The position numbers and the translations under genes are program-made. The notes below the pieces were generated by a model. The model saw only the letters and a program-made list of their open reading frames with translations, was not told where the DNA came from and made no database searches. This document shows, piece by piece, positions 15,400 to 22,988 of a stretch of DNA of 36,595 nucleotides. The number at the start of each line of letters is the position of its first letter. The stretch's first letter is position 1. The stretch is from Methanomicrobiales archaeon (lineage in GTDB: Archaea; Halobacteriota; Methanomicrobia; Methanomicrobiales; Methanospirillaceae), in the NCBI GenBank assembly GCA_025358115.1, contig JANYKQ010000043.1:1-36595 (forward strand), in the 5' to 3' direction.

Positions 15400-15631
15400 G
15401 GTATCGTTATCCTGATCAAGTATTATGCCGACTTTGGAATAAACGTGCGTGTAAGGATCTGTTCATTCATTGGAAACGGCATGGTCCTGTCCAATGGTAT
15501 TACCGGTTCCTTTTCCGGGGAATATGTGAATTATTGATTTAAGCTATCCCGGAAGGCATAGGCCTCCGTCCGCAACAAGGAGTACATTGTTGTTATGCCA
15601 GCAATAGTGCGTGCCGGCAAGGAAAAAAGGT
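15400..15631. other. Intergenic stretch with a nested inverted repeat
   Basis: No credible gene was found between the two leftward hypothetical genes. GGCATA (15555-15560) can pair with TATGCC (15594-15599), and inside it CAACAA (15573-15578) with TTGTTG (15587-15592) around an 8-base loop. This could be a small RNA structure or a terminator-like fold, but pairing is interrupted by a 12-base bulge. Confidence 0.3.
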
Positions 15632-16012
15632 TTAGAAATATTTGTCCAGCCAGTTTTTGATTCCTGCAATAATTCCACCGGAGTTGCCCGAGCCTGATGA
15701 TTTTTTGCCGCCCGACCTGGGCTGCATGGTTGCGGGGCGCGAAATTGTCCGTCGGGGTGCCGGGGCTTCCCGTTCCGGGATATCCCTGAGGGTGCCCTGC
15801 TGCGGTTCGCTGCCATCCGGTTCAAAACCCCATGCGAAACCGATCTTGTATGCACGTTCATTCTGGCGGATCCAGTTCGCCGCGTTCATGTATCCGCGAT
15901 CTTCAGCTTTCTTGATGGTATCCTGGTGATCCTGGGTGAAATGGATCTCTTTCTGAAGGACAACCAATTCTTCGTATACCTTTCCGGGGACTTTGATCTT
16001 CTCCCTGCTCAT
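15632..16012 (-). CDS. Hypothetical protein with Gly/Ser linker and amphipathic tail
   Basis: A 126-residue protein of no recognised family. The N-terminal 65 residues are helical and charged (KVYEELVVLQKEIHFTQDHQ, and RGYMNAANWIRQNERAYKIG). Then comes a disordered, Pro/Arg/Ser/Gly-rich linker of about 45 residues. The last 15 residues, GGIIAGIKNWLDKYF, could form an amphipathic helix suited to membrane or partner binding. The layout of folded head, flexible linker and short sticky tail is visible; its purpose is unknown. It is divergent from the small gene at 16179. Confidence 0.65.
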   Translation of the reverse strand: MSREKIKVPGKVYEELVVLQKEIHFTQDHQDTIKKAEDRGYMNAANWIRQNERAYKIGFAWGFEPDGSEPQQGTLRDIPEREAPAPRRTISRPATMQPRSGGKKSSGSGNSGGIIAGIKNWLDKYF

Positions 16013-16178
16013 AACTCCTCATATAGGCATATGCTGGGAAACGATATTTAATGTTTCCATATAAAAACGCTGAAAATGCGGGACAATTGGTTTCCGGGTG
16101 ATAAGAATCGGTTAAAACAGGTATTCGCAGAAGATTGATACGTGTGCTGAACCATGTTAGGATCATTGGAGGGAAAAA

Positions 16179-16367
16179 ATGGTCAAAGTGATCTATGAGG
16201 GAGATGATTTCAAACGAATGCTGAGGACTGATTTGCAGAAACTTGAGCGTCTTGTTGATGCAAAAAAGTTTGGAATCTTTGAAGTGGATTACAAGGAAGG
16301 AAAGATCAAAATCGAGATTAAAAGGAAAGGAACGGATGTAGTTGTGAAACGATGGCGGCCAACCTGA
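16179..16367 (+). CDS. Small basic hypothetical protein (62 aa)
   Basis: This 62-residue lysine-rich protein starts at an ATG preceded by a strong ribosome-binding site, GGAGGG at 16168-16173 with a 5-base gap, which makes it a convincing gene despite its size. The sequence suggests a strand-helix-strand-strand fold: VKVIYEGDD, a helix with MLRTDLQKLERLVDAKK, then FGIFEVDYK and KIKIEIKRK. Such small basic proteins may bind nucleic acid, but no family was recognised. It stands alone between genes on the other strand. Confidence 0.7.
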   Translation: MVKVIYEGDDFKRMLRTDLQKLERLVDAKKFGIFEVDYKEGKIKIEIKRKGTDVVVKRWRPT

Positions 16368-16450
16368 TCTCCTGTTTTTAAGAGATCATACCTGTACTTA
16401 AAAAAAACCGTATCCGGTTAAAGAAAAATCCGGATAACCCGAATAAAAAT

Positions 16451-16843
16451 TCAGATCTCTTTCTTATAATCTGAGTGCACTTTGGGCATCTTCATCTTTT
16501 GTGCTTTCTGGATCTTTTTTATGGTCTCTTCTTTGGCCAGCGAGCCTTTTTCTGCTGCTGATAATCCATCTCCTGCTTCCCGTACCTCTTGAATCTCGGA
16601 TAAGAAATTCCGGTACTCTTCAGCAGTGATACCGATCTTTTTCATTTCAATACCCGTGAAAAAACCCTGCATGTATTTTGCATGGTGATCCGGGCAGACG
16701 GGGAATGTTGTGAATGCATCTCCCTCTGATGTTTTTCCTTTCACCGGTAAAAGGGTACCGGTTACTTTCTCCGGCTGCCGGCAGATAGAGCAGCGGTAGT
16801 GGTGCCTGCGCCGTATTAGGTCAAATTCTGCACTGTCAGTCAT
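16451..16843 (-). CDS. Hypothetical zinc-finger protein with HNH-like Cys pairs
   Basis: A 130-residue protein with an N-terminal CSICRQ (C-x2-C, about residues 18-21) and, after a strand-rich loop, VCPDHHAKY (about residues 49-57). This spacing resembles the treble-clef zinc site of HNH endonucleases, but the expected catalytic histidine/asparagine pattern is not clear. The C-terminal half is charged and helical, with alternating Lys and Glu (KEETIKKIQKAQKMKMPKV), and could bind a partner or nucleic acid. I would call it zinc-binding rather than a nuclease. It lies 80 bases from the tRNA-Glu gene on the same strand. Confidence 0.6.
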   Translation of the reverse strand: MTDSAEFDLIRRRHHYRCSICRQPEKVTGTLLPVKGKTSEGDAFTTFPVCPDHHAKYMQGFFTGIEMKKIGITAEEYRNFLSEIQEVREAGDGLSAAEKGSLAKEETIKKIQKAQKMKMPKVHSDYKKEI

Positions 16844-16923
16844 GGATAATCTCGTTATTTAATTAACCTGATTTTTTTAATTAACCTGAAGTTATCAGGA
16901 TTTCAGAATTAGCGAAAACCGGA

Positions 16924-16998
16924 TGCTGCTATGGGGATTCGAACCCCAGTCGCGAGCGTGAGAGGCTCGCATGATTGGCCGGACTACACTATAGCAGC
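16924..16998 (-). tRNA. tRNA-Glu (CTC)
   Basis: On the minus strand the gene begins GCTGCTATAGTG and its 3' half closes with TAGCAGC plus discriminator A; the 7-bp acceptor stem pairs perfectly. The anticodon arm is CGAGC, loop CTCTCAC, GCTCG, giving anticodon CTC for glutamate. The D-loop has GTAGTCCGGCCAATCA and the T arm GGGGTTCGAATCCCC, both typical of archaeal tRNA-Glu. No CCA is encoded and no intron is present. Confidence 0.95.
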
Positions 16999-17030
16999 GC
17001 AATTGCTCAATAACTTGGGCGATATTTTTA

Positions 17031-17037
17031 CTTATAG
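17031..17037 (-). promoter_or_regulatory. TATA box for tRNA-Glu
   Basis: CTATAAG on the minus strand lies about 36 bases upstream of the tRNA 5' end, which would start transcription a few bases before the mature tRNA. It is preceded by an A-rich stretch, as in archaeal BRE/TATA promoters. Confidence 0.55.
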
Positions 17038-17244
17038 TTTCTTACATCATTTCTCGTACCCGTGACTTGTTTTGCCTGTTATCTTCTTGATGGAGATACA
17101 ATCACGGAAGGAAATTGTGATCGGTTCAATTATGAGCGTTCTCTATCTCCCGGTACATTTATGCCTGTCAGCTTAAAAAAAATAACAAAAGGGATCTTTT
17201 TCCCACAACAACTTTATCTTGAACATACGGCGATTGATATAGTA

Positions 17245-18357
17245 ATGAGTAGTCTTGAGGAACAAATAAAAGAGCTCGAGGACGAGCTCATAAAAACCCC
17301 GTATAACAAGGCTACTTCCAAGCATATCGGACGGATAAAGGCAAAGATTGCACGCCTGAGGGATGAAGCGGTAAGCCGCGCGATGAAAGCCGGCGGGGGC
17401 GGCGAAGGGTATTCGGTAAAAAAGTCCGGTGACGCTACCGCAGTCCTTGTCGGGTTCCCGTCTACCGGTAAAAGTACACTCTTGAACAAACTCACCGGAA
17501 CTGACAGTGCGGTTGCGGCATATGCGTTTACCACACTCACGGTCGTTCCCGGTGCACTCGAACACAAAGGGGCGAAGATCCAGCTCCTCGATATCCCGGG
17601 TCTGATTGCCGGTGCAGCAATGGGCAAAGGACGGGGCAAGGAAGTGATAGCCGTTGTCCGTGGTGCCGATATCATCATCATCCTTGTTGATGTCTTTAAC
17701 GAGCGGCATTTTGATGTGCTCCTTAAGGAACTCTATGATGCCGGTATCCGGATTAATGTGCCAAAACCGGACATCACCATCAAGAAGAGCTCTCACGGGG
17801 GCATCCGGCTCAATGCGGTTGGTACGCTTGACCTTGAGATTGACGAGGTACGGTCTATCCTTGCCGAGAGCAAGATGATGAATGCGGATATCCTGATTCG
17901 TGGGAATGCCACCCAGGATGATCTCATTGATGCTCTGCAGGGTAACCGTGTATATGTGCCGGCGTTCATTGCAGTGAACAAAGTTGATCTTGTGGATAAG
18001 GAACGGTACCTGGAGATCGAACACGATATTGCAGAACGGTTCGGCAGCCAGCCGCTCATGATTTCGGCTCACGTTGGTTATCACCTTGAAGAGACCAAAG
18101 ACGCGATCTACGATTGTCTCGGGTTCATGCGTATCTATCTCAAGCCCCATGGGGGAGATGCGGATCTGGAAGAACCCCTCATTGTCAGGAATGGCAGCAC
18201 AATCGAGGATGTCTGTACCAAGCTTCACCGTGAATTCGTCCAGAAATTCCGTTACGCAAGGGTCTGGGGAAAATCGGTCAAGCACCCGGGACAGAGGGTT
18301 GGTCTCTCCCACAGACTGGTCGATAGTGATTTGCTCACGATCATTGTTGAACACTAA
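17245..18357 (+). CDS. DRG/Rbg-type OBG-family GTPase with TGS domain
   Basis: The 370-residue protein matches the DRG (developmentally regulated GTP-binding) family, ribosome-associated translational GTPases found in archaea and eukaryotes. It has an N-terminal helical hairpin (IKELEDELIKTPYNKATSKH), G1 VGFPSTGKSTLLNKLTG (about residues 68-84), the G2 region FTTLTVVPG, G3 DIPGLIAGAAMGKGRGKE, and G4 NKVD. The C-terminal TGS domain starts near residue 290 (IYLKPHGGDADLEEPLIV) and ends with HRLVDSDLLTIIVEH. ATG 17245 is preferred; an upstream in-frame start at 17062 adds 61 residues without family similarity. AACTTTATCTT at about 17208-17218 could be the TATA box. Confidence 0.93.
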   Translation: MSSLEEQIKELEDELIKTPYNKATSKHIGRIKAKIARLRDEAVSRAMKAGGGGEGYSVKKSGDATAVLVGFPSTGKSTLLNKLTGTDSAVAAYAFTTLTVVPGALEHKGAKIQLLDIPGLIAGAAMGKGRGKEVIAVVRGADIIIILVDVFNERHFDVLLKELYDAGIRINVPKPDITIKKSSHGGIRLNAVGTLDLEIDEVRSILAESKMMNADILIRGNATQDDLIDALQGNRVYVPAFIAVNKVDLVDKERYLEIEHDIAERFGSQPLMISAHVGYHLEETKDAIYDCLGFMRIYLKPHGGDADLEEPLIVRNGSTIEDVCTKLHREFVQKFRYARVWGKSVKHPGQRVGLSHRLVDSDLLTIIVEH

Positions 18358-18368
18358 ATAACCGGAAA

Positions 18369-18394
18369 TTTTTGTCCCCGGGCATCCTTTTTTT
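18369..18394 (+). terminator. T-rich terminator after the DRG GTPase gene
   Basis: Runs of five T (18369-18373) and seven T (18388-18394) begin 12 bases after the stop, separated by a GC-rich stretch, as expected for archaeal U-tract termination. Confidence 0.45.
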
Positions 18395-18525
18395 ATAACT
18401 TGTTTGGAAAAATATAATTTGCCCGCAATCCTTCTCTCTCATAAGATCGTACAGTATTTTTTTTAAGACTGTGGATGTCCATCCATCTCTTTAAAAAATA
18501 CCCCGCTCTGAATGGATGTTTCCCG

Positions 18526-19569
18526 ATGACTAACCCATCCCCTGAGAATTCGAGTCGCAAACCCGGCGAATCTCTCGTTTCCGTCCTCTTTACGCTCGAT
18601 GACCAGGAAATAATTACCTATGTCAGTGAGGATTGTACCGGGATTCTGGGTCTTCTTCCGGAAGAGATGATTGGCAGACCTTTGTCCGCGTTCATTGCCC
18701 CCGGGGGAAATGTCAATCCAGGTGAAATGTGCGGGCAGGCAAAGCAAGGAGAAAAATATCCCTTCCGTTTCTCCGTTGTTGGCAGGGACGGAGGAATCCA
18801 TCAGGCCATTGCCATTTCCCGGTCTGTTTTTGAAGGTCAGGGTACGGTCAGCGTGATTGGCGCGATTGGGGTGGCGGGTACCGGGAACCCGGTTGAAAAA
18901 ATTACCCGGATGGCTAATACAAAAATTCATTTCCTCAACAGCATCGTCCGTCATGATATCAACAACCAGCTTACTGTGTTAAACGGTTATCTCTCGTTAA
19001 TGGAGCCGGGTGACAACTCGACTCATTCTCCGAATATTGTAAAGATTCTCCTGGGTGCAACTGAAAAAATTAATAAAATGGTTACATTTTCCTCGGAATA
19101 CAAGGATATCGGTATACGATTGCCGGCATGGATCAATCTTTCTGTGGTATTTCAGTCCGCCCGGTCTGCTTTTATTGCCGGGAGTGTCAGGATAATCCCA
19201 AATCCCGTGTGCCAGGAGCTTGAACTCTTCTGCGATCCGGCACTTACAAAGGTTTTTCATCAGTTGATCGACAATTCGCTCCGTCACGGAAAAACGCTCT
19301 CTGAAATATCCCTGCTCTGGAAGCGGGAGAACGGTGGAGTTATAATTGTATATGAGGATAATGGAGCCGGCATAGCCGATCACCTCAGGCCCACCCTCTT
19401 TCAACCCGGAAACGGGAAGAAAATCGGGTATGGCCTCTTCCTTGTCAGAGAAATCCTTGCGATCTCCGGCTTTACCATAACCGAAACGGGCACATCCGGA
19501 AAGGGTGTGCGGTTTGAGATATTTGTACCTGCGGGTTCATTCAGGGTAGTAAAAACGGATCAGCAGTAA
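18526..19569 (+). CDS. Soluble PAS-domain histidine kinase
   Basis: A 347-residue sensor kinase with no membrane segment. A PAS domain (SVLFTLDDQEIITYVSEDCT to about residue 120) is followed by a HisKA-like helix with the H-box IVRHDINNQLTVLNGYL, in which the His before Asp should be the phosphorylated residue. Next comes an ATPase domain with the N-box DNSLRHG, G1 YEDNGAGI and G2 GYGLFLVREI. It should autophosphorylate and pass phosphate to a response regulator, but no regulator gene is near. The start is uncertain: ATG 18526 has GGATG at 18514-18518 upstream, and an in-frame ATG at 18475 would add 17 residues. Confidence 0.85.
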   Translation: MTNPSPENSSRKPGESLVSVLFTLDDQEIITYVSEDCTGILGLLPEEMIGRPLSAFIAPGGNVNPGEMCGQAKQGEKYPFRFSVVGRDGGIHQAIAISRSVFEGQGTVSVIGAIGVAGTGNPVEKITRMANTKIHFLNSIVRHDINNQLTVLNGYLSLMEPGDNSTHSPNIVKILLGATEKINKMVTFSSEYKDIGIRLPAWINLSVVFQSARSAFIAGSVRIIPNPVCQELELFCDPALTKVFHQLIDNSLRHGKTLSEISLLWKRENGGVIIVYEDNGAGIADHLRPTLFQPGNGKKIGYGLFLVREILAISGFTITETGTSGKGVRFEIFVPAGSFRVVKTDQQ

Positions 19570-19631
19570 TAACGATGAACCGATTCGGGTTGCTCGCGTT
19601 ATTCCTGCACTGTTGATTGCCTCTCTTCTTT

Positions 19632-20765
19632 TCATTCAGGTTTTTTAGAAAAACCCGGATGAATTGCTGCCTTGATGATAGCAAGAGGCGCTTCTGTTTT
19701 GATCCCGTACCCGCAGAAGTGGGTCCGGCTTGCCGGGTATCCTTCCGCCCGGATACGATCGAGAACTATGTTGATGTCCGGAGGCGACACCCTCAGGAGT
19801 TTTGCAATATGGTGATAATCATAGAACGATGATGTGGGCAGTTCATCGATGCACGTGCTGATGAGTTTCTCCAGGTCTTTTTTCGTACCGAGTTCTGCAC
19901 TTTTCAGCTGTTCCTGCATCTGGAGGAGTATCTCATGGTTGCAGATACTGCCCAGCCAGAGGGGGCCGATGAATGAGAGCGGTACATTGCAGTGCGGGCA
20001 TGAGACGGAGGGGGGAACCATTCCATGATGTTCCTCCCGGTACGGGCATTTCGGGCACTGGAGAATGAACCCGATCTGCCTGAGTGTATCGTCCGCCGAA
20101 CCCGCCCCGCGGAGTAACCGGAGGTGGAGCCGGACAAAATGCTCGCGGGCATAACAGAATGTAGGCTCAACCCCCCGGTCGTACTTGAGTGTCTCGCGGA
20201 CAACGAACCCGAGCAGGATCCGGAGCCCTACTTCACTGTGGTATTCGGTGTTCTGCGGGCGCGCGAAATATCTCCGGATGCCTGCTTTCAGGTGCGCCCC
20301 GCAGAGCGGTGCGGTATCGGTAGCAGTGACAAAGAGAAACCTGCGCGTACCCCGGATTGCTGCGTCTATTACCATCGCCGGTGTCCCGAATGGATCGAGA
20401 TCCACGGCATCAAATGCCCGTTCCGAGAGCAGGGCATTGGCATCCCTCTGCACAATCTCGACCTGCAGGTTTGCCTGGTTCGCATTGTACGTGATCAGTT
20501 CGATGGCTTCGGCTTCACGGTCATTGATCGTAACCGGAATACCACATTCATTCAGTACCCGCATCCCGCGAATCCCCGTTGCCCCCATAGCATCGAGATA
20601 TTCCGATGGCTTGAGAATGGGGAGCAGCAGCACGGTGGCATCGCGGTTCAGTTCCATCTTGCGGTTGAAGAAGATCGGGGCAGACCCGGGAGGAAACTGC
20701 GTCATATTGTCCTGAACCGGGATATAAAAATGAGTTTTTCCTTCCGTTGCCTCGATTAGTTCCAT
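19632..20765 (-). CDS. trm1: tRNA (guanine(26)-N(2))-dimethyltransferase Trm1
   Basis: Trm1 uses SAM to mono- and dimethylate G26 at the hinge of tRNA. The 377-residue protein has FYIPVQDNMTQFPPGSAPIF near the N-terminus, the SAM-binding DAMGATGIRGMRV (motif I), DLDPFGTP (the catalytic region) and the Trm1-specific C-terminal domain. That domain carries a zinc site in CPKCPYREEHHG and CPHCNVPL. The ATG at 20765 is chosen because MELIEATEGKTHFYIP matches the family and the TATA box is about 33 bases upstream, giving a nearly leaderless transcript; 12 extra residues back to 20801 would lie on the TATA box. It diverges from the tRNA-Arg gene. Confidence 0.94.
   Translation of the reverse strand: MELIEATEGKTHFYIPVQDNMTQFPPGSAPIFFNRKMELNRDATVLLLPILKPSEYLDAMGATGIRGMRVLNECGIPVTINDREAEAIELITYNANQANLQVEIVQRDANALLSERAFDAVDLDPFGTPAMVIDAAIRGTRRFLFVTATDTAPLCGAHLKAGIRRYFARPQNTEYHSEVGLRILLGFVVRETLKYDRGVEPTFCYAREHFVRLHLRLLRGAGSADDTLRQIGFILQCPKCPYREEHHGMVPPSVSCPHCNVPLSFIGPLWLGSICNHEILLQMQEQLKSAELGTKKDLEKLISTCIDELPTSSFYDYHHIAKLLRVSPPDINIVLDRIRAEGYPASRTHFCGYGIKTEAPLAIIKAAIHPGFSKKPE
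19639..19655. terminator. Possible bidirectional terminator hairpin
   Basis: GGTTTTT / AAAAACC with a 3-base loop lies just inside the 3' end of trm1 and 70 bases past the kinase stop, between converging genes. It offers U-rich tracts for the rightward transcript. The trm1 coding sequence overlaps it, so the role is uncertain. Confidence 0.3.
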
Positions 20766-20793
20766 TGCGGAGAACTGTTGCAGCGCGCAAACC

Positions 20794-20803
20794 TTATACA
20801 TAT
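20794..20803. promoter_or_regulatory. Shared TATA element between trm1 and tRNA-Arg
   Basis: TTATACATAT is near-palindromic and lies about 29 bases before the tRNA-Arg 5' end on the plus strand and 33 bases before the trm1 start on the minus strand (ATATGTATAA). One element is placed correctly for both directions. Confidence 0.5.
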
Positions 20804-20826
20804 TCCTCCCTCAATTGGTATGGGCA

Positions 20827-20901
20827 GGGCGAGTGGCTTAGCCCGGACATAGCGTCAGCCTCCTAAGCTGAATGCCGGGGGTTCAAATCCCCCCTCGCCC
20901 G
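20827..20901 (+). tRNA. tRNA-Arg (CCT)
   Basis: The acceptor stem GGGCGAG pairs with CTCGCCC (20894-20900), followed by discriminator G and no encoded CCA. The anticodon arm is TCAGC, loop CTCCTAA, GCTGA, so the anticodon is CCT, reading AGG arginine codons. The T arm is GGGGGTTCAAATCCCCC. No intron is seen in the anticodon loop. Confidence 0.95.
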
Positions 20902-20959
20902 TTTATAACATTATTTTCGTGCATTTTATCATCCCGACGACGACATATCTGGTATCCTC

Positions 20960-21799
20960 ATGAGCGCTGCAGGATTGTTCACCATAACCCGCCCGGCAAA
21001 TGCGGTTGTTTCCGGCGTGACGGCGATTATTGCCTACCTGATAGCAACAGGAACGGTCATTCCCTCCACGGTTATCCTGCTCGTCATAGTAACCCTGATC
21101 ACTGCCGCCGGAAACGTGATCAATGATTATTTCGATGCAGAGATTGACCGGATCAACCGCCCGGAACGCCCGATCCCCTCCGGGAGCGTAACACCCCTTG
21201 CTGCCCGGTGTTTTGCAGTAACTCTCTTTCTCGCGGGTATACTGGCCGCTCTTTTTACCCCCCTGCTCTGCCTCTTCTTTGTTGTGGTGAATTCACTGGT
21301 TCTTGTCCTGTACGCAGCGAAACTCAAGAGCATGCCGGTAGTTGGCAATGCCGCCGTTGCGTATCTTGCCGCCAGCATCTTCCTGTTCGGGGGAGCTTTT
21401 GCCGGCTGGCAGGCGCTGGTGCTGATGATCCCGCTTGCCACAATTACGTTCCTTGCAACGATGGTCAGGGAGATCTTAAAAGATGCAGAAGATGTGGAGG
21501 GTGATGCGGCGGGTGGTGCCGATACCCTTCCGATCCGTATCGGTATCCGATTTACTACCCGCATTGCCATGGGATTCGCTCTTCTGGCTGCTGTAGCGAG
21601 TCTGGTCCCCTTCCTCTGGTGGGGAACATGGTACCTTGCCGGCATTGTCATTGTCGATATTATCATTCTCGCTGCGGCTGTCAGGACGCTGCCCTGCCAG
21701 ACACCCGCCAGTGTCAGGGAAACCCGGGCAACTACACTCATCAAGGCAGGAATGTTTGCTGCTCTTCTGGTATTTGCCCTCTCGGCACTCTTCCTGTAA
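20960..21799 (+). CDS. Digeranylgeranylglyceryl phosphate synthase (UbiA family)
   Basis: This 279-residue polytopic membrane protein of the UbiA prenyltransferase family is the best candidate for DGGGP synthase, which adds the second geranylgeranyl chain to geranylgeranylglyceryl phosphate in archaeal ether-lipid synthesis. The first Asp-rich motif is NDYFDAEIDRINRPERPIPS (about residues 55-74), and the second is REILKDAEDVEGDAAGG (about residues 169-185). Both bind Mg-diphosphate. About eight hydrophobic helices are visible. It follows tRNA-Arg by 58 bases. Other UbiA enzymes cannot be excluded on sequence alone, but the NRPERPIPSG motif and length fit DGGGP synthase well. Confidence 0.88.
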   Translation: MSAAGLFTITRPANAVVSGVTAIIAYLIATGTVIPSTVILLVIVTLITAAGNVINDYFDAEIDRINRPERPIPSGSVTPLAARCFAVTLFLAGILAALFTPLLCLFFVVVNSLVLVLYAAKLKSMPVVGNAAVAYLAASIFLFGGAFAGWQALVLMIPLATITFLATMVREILKDAEDVEGDAAGGADTLPIRIGIRFTTRIAMGFALLAAVASLVPFLWWGTWYLAGIVIVDIIILAAAVRTLPCQTPASVRETRATTLIKAGMFAALLVFALSALFL

Positions 21800-21886
21800 A
21801 TCCATCCGGCACTTTAAGGGGGCTTTTTGTGTTTCCCGAGCAACAAGTTTATCCCCTGATCATACCTCAATTATCTTGAGGGACCA

Positions 21887-22300
21887 ATGCCAACACTTTT
21901 CCAGAAGGGCAATACTTTTTTTGCAGAAAAAGGGGCGTATTTTGAAGGGAACGTGAAAGTAGACGGGGACTTCATAGTACCGCCTCATACCCATTTCTGG
22001 GGACGGCTCACGGTCACCGGTACACTCGAGCTGGGTCCGCGCTCCAGCGTTGCCCTCGATGTCAGCTGCTGGAGTGCGATCATCGGCAGCCAGTCCCGGA
22101 TCAAAGGGCCCATTGTGGCCCACGGGGATGTCACGATTCTCGATCATGCCACAGTCCATTCTGTCAGGGCAGGCGGTAAGGTTATCCTGCGCACCGGCGT
22201 CCATGTCGGGGATGTGACCAGCGAGGACACGATCATTGTCCATGGCAAGATAAAAAGCGGGAGACTAACCGGCAAGAGTATGAAGGTCCTCGGGGACTGA
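21887..22300 (+). CDS. Bactofilin-like polymer-forming protein
   Basis: A 137-residue protein rich in short beta-strand repeats with regular valine, isoleucine and glycine turns: EGNVKVDGDFIV, WGRLTVTGTLEL, RIKGPIVAHGDVTI and KVILRTGVHVGDV. This pattern is that of bactofilins, which form a right-handed beta-helix and can polymerise into filaments. There is no signal peptide or membrane segment. GAGGG at 21878-21882 lies 4 bases before the ATG. Its 3' end overlaps the converging DUF116 gene by 36 bases. The family assignment is from repeat pattern and size only. Confidence 0.75.
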   Translation: MPTLFQKGNTFFAEKGAYFEGNVKVDGDFIVPPHTHFWGRLTVTGTLELGPRSSVALDVSCWSAIIGSQSRIKGPIVAHGDVTILDHATVHSVRAGGKVILRTGVHVGDVTSEDTIIVHGKIKSGRLTGKSMKVLGD

Positions 22301-22966
22301 CGCAGGGTCCAGACCGAGGATTGCCACTTCGTACACATCCGGCCAGTTTACAATTGTTTCAACGCATCCTTCTTTTAAGGTAACTACGCCCATGACAAGG
22401 AGTCCCATCTTATCGGCCATGTCAATGCCCTCTTTGACTTCTGAAAGGCATCCGACACCGATTATTGCCTTTGGGCGGTATTTTTTTACCATGCGCTTGA
22501 TAAATGACGAGCCCGGCACAATGAAGATCCGGTATCCCATCTTCTCGAGTATACCCCGTGCCTCTCCAACGGAGCACTGCCCGCAGGCACGACATTTGAG
22601 TCCTTCCGGCGTGAGATTAGCCGGGCAGCTGGATGAACGCAGACACTGCGGCATAAATATTGCCCGCTGGGTAACCGGGACCCGTGAAAACTCGGTCGTG
22701 TTCATGGTGTTGTGGATCTTGATCAAAAATGTGAGCATCTCGCGGTCTTCAAGACCTAAGAGCCGGAAGAACGCTTTCATCAGTCCTTCGAAAAAGACGA
22801 GACCTGCCTTGATGAGCTGGGGAAAATACAAATGTCCCTTCTTTATCGAGTAGAGTGATATCAGGGCCAGGATAAACGCGATAACGATTGCCCCGAGTAT
22901 AACGATGACCGTGATCTCGCCGATAATAAACATCAGCTGGTTGTAAGGGGTGAAATCAAAATCCAT
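22265..22966 (-). CDS. DUF116 family membrane-anchored cysteine-rich protein
   Basis: A 233-residue DUF116 protein. The N-terminus has one long transmembrane helix (VIVILGAIVIAFILALISLY, about residues 18-37), followed by a cytoplasmic region. A cysteine cluster, PQCLRSSSCPANLTPEGLKC with RACGQCSVG after it (about residues 103-130), could bind a metal or Fe-S cluster. The segment KYRPKAIIGVGCLSEVKEGI and a final Val/Leu-rich domain complete it. The function is not established. The ATG at 22966 replaces a longer frame from 23047 that overlaps mtnA. It follows mtnA by 22 bases and its 3' end overlaps the bactofilin-like gene. Confidence 0.82.
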   Translation of the reverse strand: MDFDFTPYNQLMFIIGEITVIVILGAIVIAFILALISLYSIKKGHLYFPQLIKAGLVFFEGLMKAFFRLLGLEDREMLTFLIKIHNTMNTTEFSRVPVTQRAIFMPQCLRSSSCPANLTPEGLKCRACGQCSVGEARGILEKMGYRIFIVPGSSFIKRMVKKYRPKAIIGVGCLSEVKEGIDMADKMGLLVMGVVTLKEGCVETIVNWPDVYEVAILGLDPASVPEDLHTLAG

Positions 22967-22988
22967 GGGAACAGGAGCTATTTTTTTA

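Noticed and set aside
15544-15861. Minus-strand open frame of 105 codons beside the linker protein
   Set aside because: It overlaps the better-supported gene at 15632-16012 in another frame and has low-complexity, Arg/Pro-rich sequence.
16451-16843. HNH endonuclease from a defence or mobile element
   Set aside because: The cysteine pairs fit a treble-clef zinc site, but the HNH catalytic residues are not evident and no mobile-element signs surround it.
17173-18354. Long minus-strand open frame of 393 codons covering the DRG GTPase gene
   Set aside because: It is the antisense of a clear GTPase; it has no recognisable domain, and its length follows from the codon usage of the real gene.
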